From: an uncultured Alphaproteobacteria bacterium
Lineage (GTDB): Bacteria; Pseudomonadota; Alphaproteobacteria; Rickettsiales; UBA1997
Direction: 5' to 3'
Assembly (NCBI GenBank): GCA_903849835.1
Contig: CAINKA010000050.1
Location: 1 to 7,724, forward strand
Length of the DNA stretch: 7,724 nt
Below are positions 6,067-7,724 of this stretch, one piece after another (within the stretch, counting starts at the first letter, position 1; the number at the start of each line of letters is the position of its first letter). The translations under genes and the position numbers were made by a program. The notes under the pieces were generated by a model. It worked only from the letters and a program-made list of their open reading frames with translations. It was not told where the DNA came from and made no database searches.

Positions 6067-6090
6067 GGAGGATTTTCTCGTCGCGGATTC
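6062..6090. repeat. 29-bp direct repeat, copy 2
   Basis: This is the second copy of the 29-bp repeat at 5997-6025, with two mismatches. It begins inside the right arm of the GC-rich hairpin, so hairpin and repeat core seem to belong to one element. Copy 1 has a different left flank (GTGTCCAGCT), suggesting a truncated or diverged neighbour copy. Confidence 0.85.
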
Positions 6091-6145
6091 AGTTTTTATT
6101 TTTCAGCTCCAGCTGGGGTATTTTTATTTTGTTGGTTGAGTTCCT

Positions 6146-7724
6146 CTATCTTTCTGGTTGTGGGGAACCAGGTTTGATTGCGCCTCCTGCGGCTCCTGAG
6201 ACTACTGGTGCCGGGGATTCACGTGGTGGTTCTCCCTTCGTTTCTGCGGCGCCCCCCATATCTTTGGCGCTCTTCGTACTAAGTTCTCTTAGTGCCGCCT
6301 GCTCACCTGTAAGCTTTTCGCATTCTCCGCCCTCTTCTTCAGCGCTTCTACCTCCACCTCCAGCACCTCCATGTCCTCCACCTCTACTTTCTTCTAAAAG
6401 CCTCGCCGTCCGATCATTTCTTCTGTTGAATGCCATGCTGACAACGAGCTTCATTACTTCCGCCGCAGATGATTCTGCAATCTCTTCATCTGTCAGAACT
6501 CTCCCAGACACGTCTTCTTTGCTTAATAGTGGCTCAAACATTTTCGACACCCATAATGGCGCTTTCGACAGCCAGTCAAGACTCTTCCCCCCTGAAACAA
6601 GTAGAGAGGAAGAGGGTTCGTGACAGCCTATTCCGGGACCGGGAGTTTCTCTGGCAGAGGCAAGCGAGTGTGGGAAAAGTCTTTCGCTAGCCTTACTAGT
6701 AGCTTTGATTTCAGCGATGCTGTAGACCATTTCAAAGTCGGGGGATGCTTTACAAAGAATTCTTAAAGAGTCGTCGCTTTCGATTTGTTCTCTGGTTATT
6801 TCCTTTAAGAGCATCTTTTCATAAAAAATTTCCATCACCTTTTGACAGAGTTTTGGATCGCGGAGTAGCTCTCCTTCTTTTGCAGTAAGGGGTTTTTGTC
6901 TCGCTACTCCGGCTTCATATTTTCCTGATGAATTTGTCCTCAGATCGTAACAAAAAATCGCGAATTTTTTGGCGATTTTTGGGGCTGTTATTCGGCATCT
7001 TCTTTCGGTGATGGCTGCTGGGGTTAGGAGTGCGGTGATTCTTGAGAGCATTTCGCCTCCGATGTTGTGGTTACCAAAATCAACTCTCGTCACCGTTTCA
7101 TTCACCCTCAATGCATCTGCGATGGCGGCGGCTCCGGTGTCTCCGATGTTGTTGTAACCAAGATCAACTCTCGTCACCGTTTCATTCACCCTCAATGCAT
7201 CTGCGATGGCGGCGGCTCCGGTGTCTCCGATGTTGTAGTTGCTACTAAGATTAACACTCGTCACCGTTTTATTCACCTTCAATGCCTCTGCGATGGCGGC
7301 GGCTCCGGCGGCTCTGATGTTGTTGCTCCTAAGATTAACACTCGTCACCGTTTTATTCACCTTCAATGCCTCTGCGATGGCGGCGGCTCCGGTGTCTCCG
7401 ATGTTGTAGTTGTTACCAAGATCAACACTCGTCACCGTTTTATTCACCTTCAATGCCTCTGCGATGGCGGCGGCTCCGGCGGCTCCGATGTTGTTGAAAC
7501 TAAGATCAACACTCGTCACCGTTCCATTCACCTTCAATGCCTCTGCGATGGCGGCGGCTCCGGTGTCTCCGATGTTGTAGTTGCTACCAAGATCAACACT
7601 CGTCACCGTTCCATTCACCTTCAATGCCTCTGCGATGGCGGCGGCTCCGGTGTCTCCGATGTCGTTGTAAAAAAGATTAACACTCGTCACCGTTTTATTC
7701 ACCCTCAATGCCTCTGCGATGGCG
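6146..7724 (-). CDS. Leucine-rich-repeat protein (ribonuclease-inhibitor type) with unrecognised C-terminal region; N-terminus outside window
   Basis: The frame is open to the right edge, so the N-terminus is missing; 525 residues are visible. Roughly the first 235 hold at least seven full repeats plus a degenerate last one, with consensus VTSVDLxxNNIGDTGAAAIAEALKVN. Repeat lengths alternate 28 and 29 residues, the longer ones carrying an extra Tyr (NYNIGDTG). This is the RI-like LRR class, common in eukaryotic NLR-type proteins and in proteins of intracellular bacteria, and usually used for protein binding. The following roughly 210 residues (from ITERRCRITAPK to about RTARLLEES) match no domain I recognise and seem mostly helical. 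The last roughly 78 are low-complexity, with RGGGHGGAGGGG, an acidic patch and a Pro/Gly-rich end (SPQPER). No signal peptide can be judged. A secreted effector or host-interaction protein is plausible but inferred. The gene lies 274 bp upstream of gcvPA, probably in a separate transcript. Confidence 0.85.
   Translation of the reverse strand, partial: AIAEALRVNKTVTSVNLFYNDIGDTGAAAIAEALKVNGTVTSVDLGSNYNIGDTGAAAIAEALKVNGTVTSVDLSFNNIGAAGAAAIAEALKVNKTVTSVDLGNNYNIGDTGAAAIAEALKVNKTVTSVNLRSNNIRAAGAAAIAEALKVNKTVTSVNLSSNYNIGDTGAAAIADALRVNETVTRVDLGYNNIGDTGAAAIADALRVNETVTRVDFGNHNIGGEMLSRITALLTPAAITERRCRITAPKIAKKFAIFCYDLRTNSSGKYEAGVARQKPLTAKEGELLRDPKLCQKVMEIFYEKMLLKEITREQIESDDSLRILCKASPDFEMVYSIAEIKATSKASERLFPHSLASARETPGPGIGCHEPSSSLLVSGGKSLDWLSKAPLWVSKMFEPLLSKEDVSGRVLTDEEIAESSAAEVMKLVVSMAFNRRNDRTARLLEESRGGGHGGAGGGGRSAEEEGGECEKLTGEQAALRELSTKSAKDMGGAAETKGEPPRESPAPVVSGAAGGAIKPGSPQPER
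7079..7724. repeat. Tandem DNA repeats of alternating 84 and 87 bp in the LRR gene
   Basis: The shared word CTCGTCACCG begins at 7086, 7170, 7257, 7341, 7428, 7512, 7599 and 7683, giving spacings of 84, 87, 84, 87, 84, 87 and 84. The higher-order unit is therefore 171 bp. DNA identity between units is very high. The stretches 7079-7152 and 7163-7236 are identical over 74 bp. The array runs to the right edge, so the full copy number is unknown. Confidence 0.95.

Larger units (their letters stand above)
5872..6145. other. 274-bp intergenic region with repeat elements, upstream of gcvPA
   Basis: No credible gene is present. The half nearest gcvPA (about 5872-5975) is A/T-rich and is where a gcvPA promoter would be expected, but I see no strong -35/-10 pair. 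The other half (about 5997-6090) is built of repeats and hairpins listed separately. CAGCTCCAGCTG (6104-6115) is a further short inverted sequence just past the LRR stop. On the minus strand it is followed by A-rich sequence, not T, so it is not a good terminator for the LRR gene. I see no glycine riboswitch. Confidence 0.7.

Noticed and set aside
5872..6145. Glycine riboswitch upstream of gcvPA
   Set aside because: These switches are common before glycine cleavage genes, but the minus strand here lacks the conserved core words of the aptamer. The structure present is explained by repeats.
6129..6623. Plus-strand open frame of 164 codons, Pro/Ser-rich, opposite the LRR gene tail
   Set aside because: It is antisense to a clearly coding frame with repeats continuing upstream. 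Its Pro/Ser richness mirrors the Gly/Glu-rich tail on the other strand.
6146..7724. CRISPR array in the regular repeats at the right edge
   Set aside because: The repeats are in frame, have no unique spacers, and encode a clear leucine-rich-repeat pattern.

Overview
The window reads as bacterial chromosome, most likely from an alphaproteobacterium, possibly a host-associated one. The sigma factor is clearly RpoH and has the alphaproteobacterial style (YLREIxKFPxL near the N-terminus, SWSLVKIGTT before the RpoH box). The glycine decarboxylase is the split GcvPA/GcvPB type. The genes have A/T-rich homopolymer runs and almost no Shine-Dalgarno sequences. A repeat protein of eukaryotic flavour (ribonuclease-inhibitor-type leucine-rich repeats) suggests contact with a eukaryotic host. 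The taxonomic call is inference; no rRNA or tRNA is present to settle it.

Every recognised gene lies on the minus strand, so transcription runs from high to low coordinates. At the right edge is a leucine-rich-repeat protein (6146-7724, N-terminus outside the window) with an unrecognised C-terminal half. A 274-bp gap (5872-6145) follows. It holds a composite repeat: a 29-bp direct repeat in two copies and two hairpins, one of which pairs a perfect Shine-Dalgarno sequence with its anti-sequence. Next comes a tightly packed block: gcvPA (5871-4594), a small DUF4160 protein (4556-4299), a small DUF2442 protein (4295-4035), gcvPB (4038-2548), a prepilin-like protein with a probable lectin-like domain (2548-1571), rpoH (1548-673) and riboflavin synthase ribE (661-53). 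Gaps inside this block are 37, 3, -4, -1, 22 and 11 bases, so it could be one long transcript. A short inverted repeat lies past ribE at the left edge.

Functionally the block is mixed. GcvPA and GcvPB form the PLP-dependent P-protein of the glycine cleavage system, although gcvT and gcvH are not next to them here. RpoH directs heat-shock transcription, and RibE makes riboflavin. The pilin-like protein would act at the cell envelope. The two most unusual points are the DUF4160-DUF2442 pair wedged between the two halves of one enzyme, with an ATGA stop/start overlap into gcvPB, and the prepilin leader that is partly built from a 7-bp tandem repeat just before the cleavage site. The LRR gene, with its strictly alternating 84/87-bp repeats, is the best candidate for a host-interaction protein.
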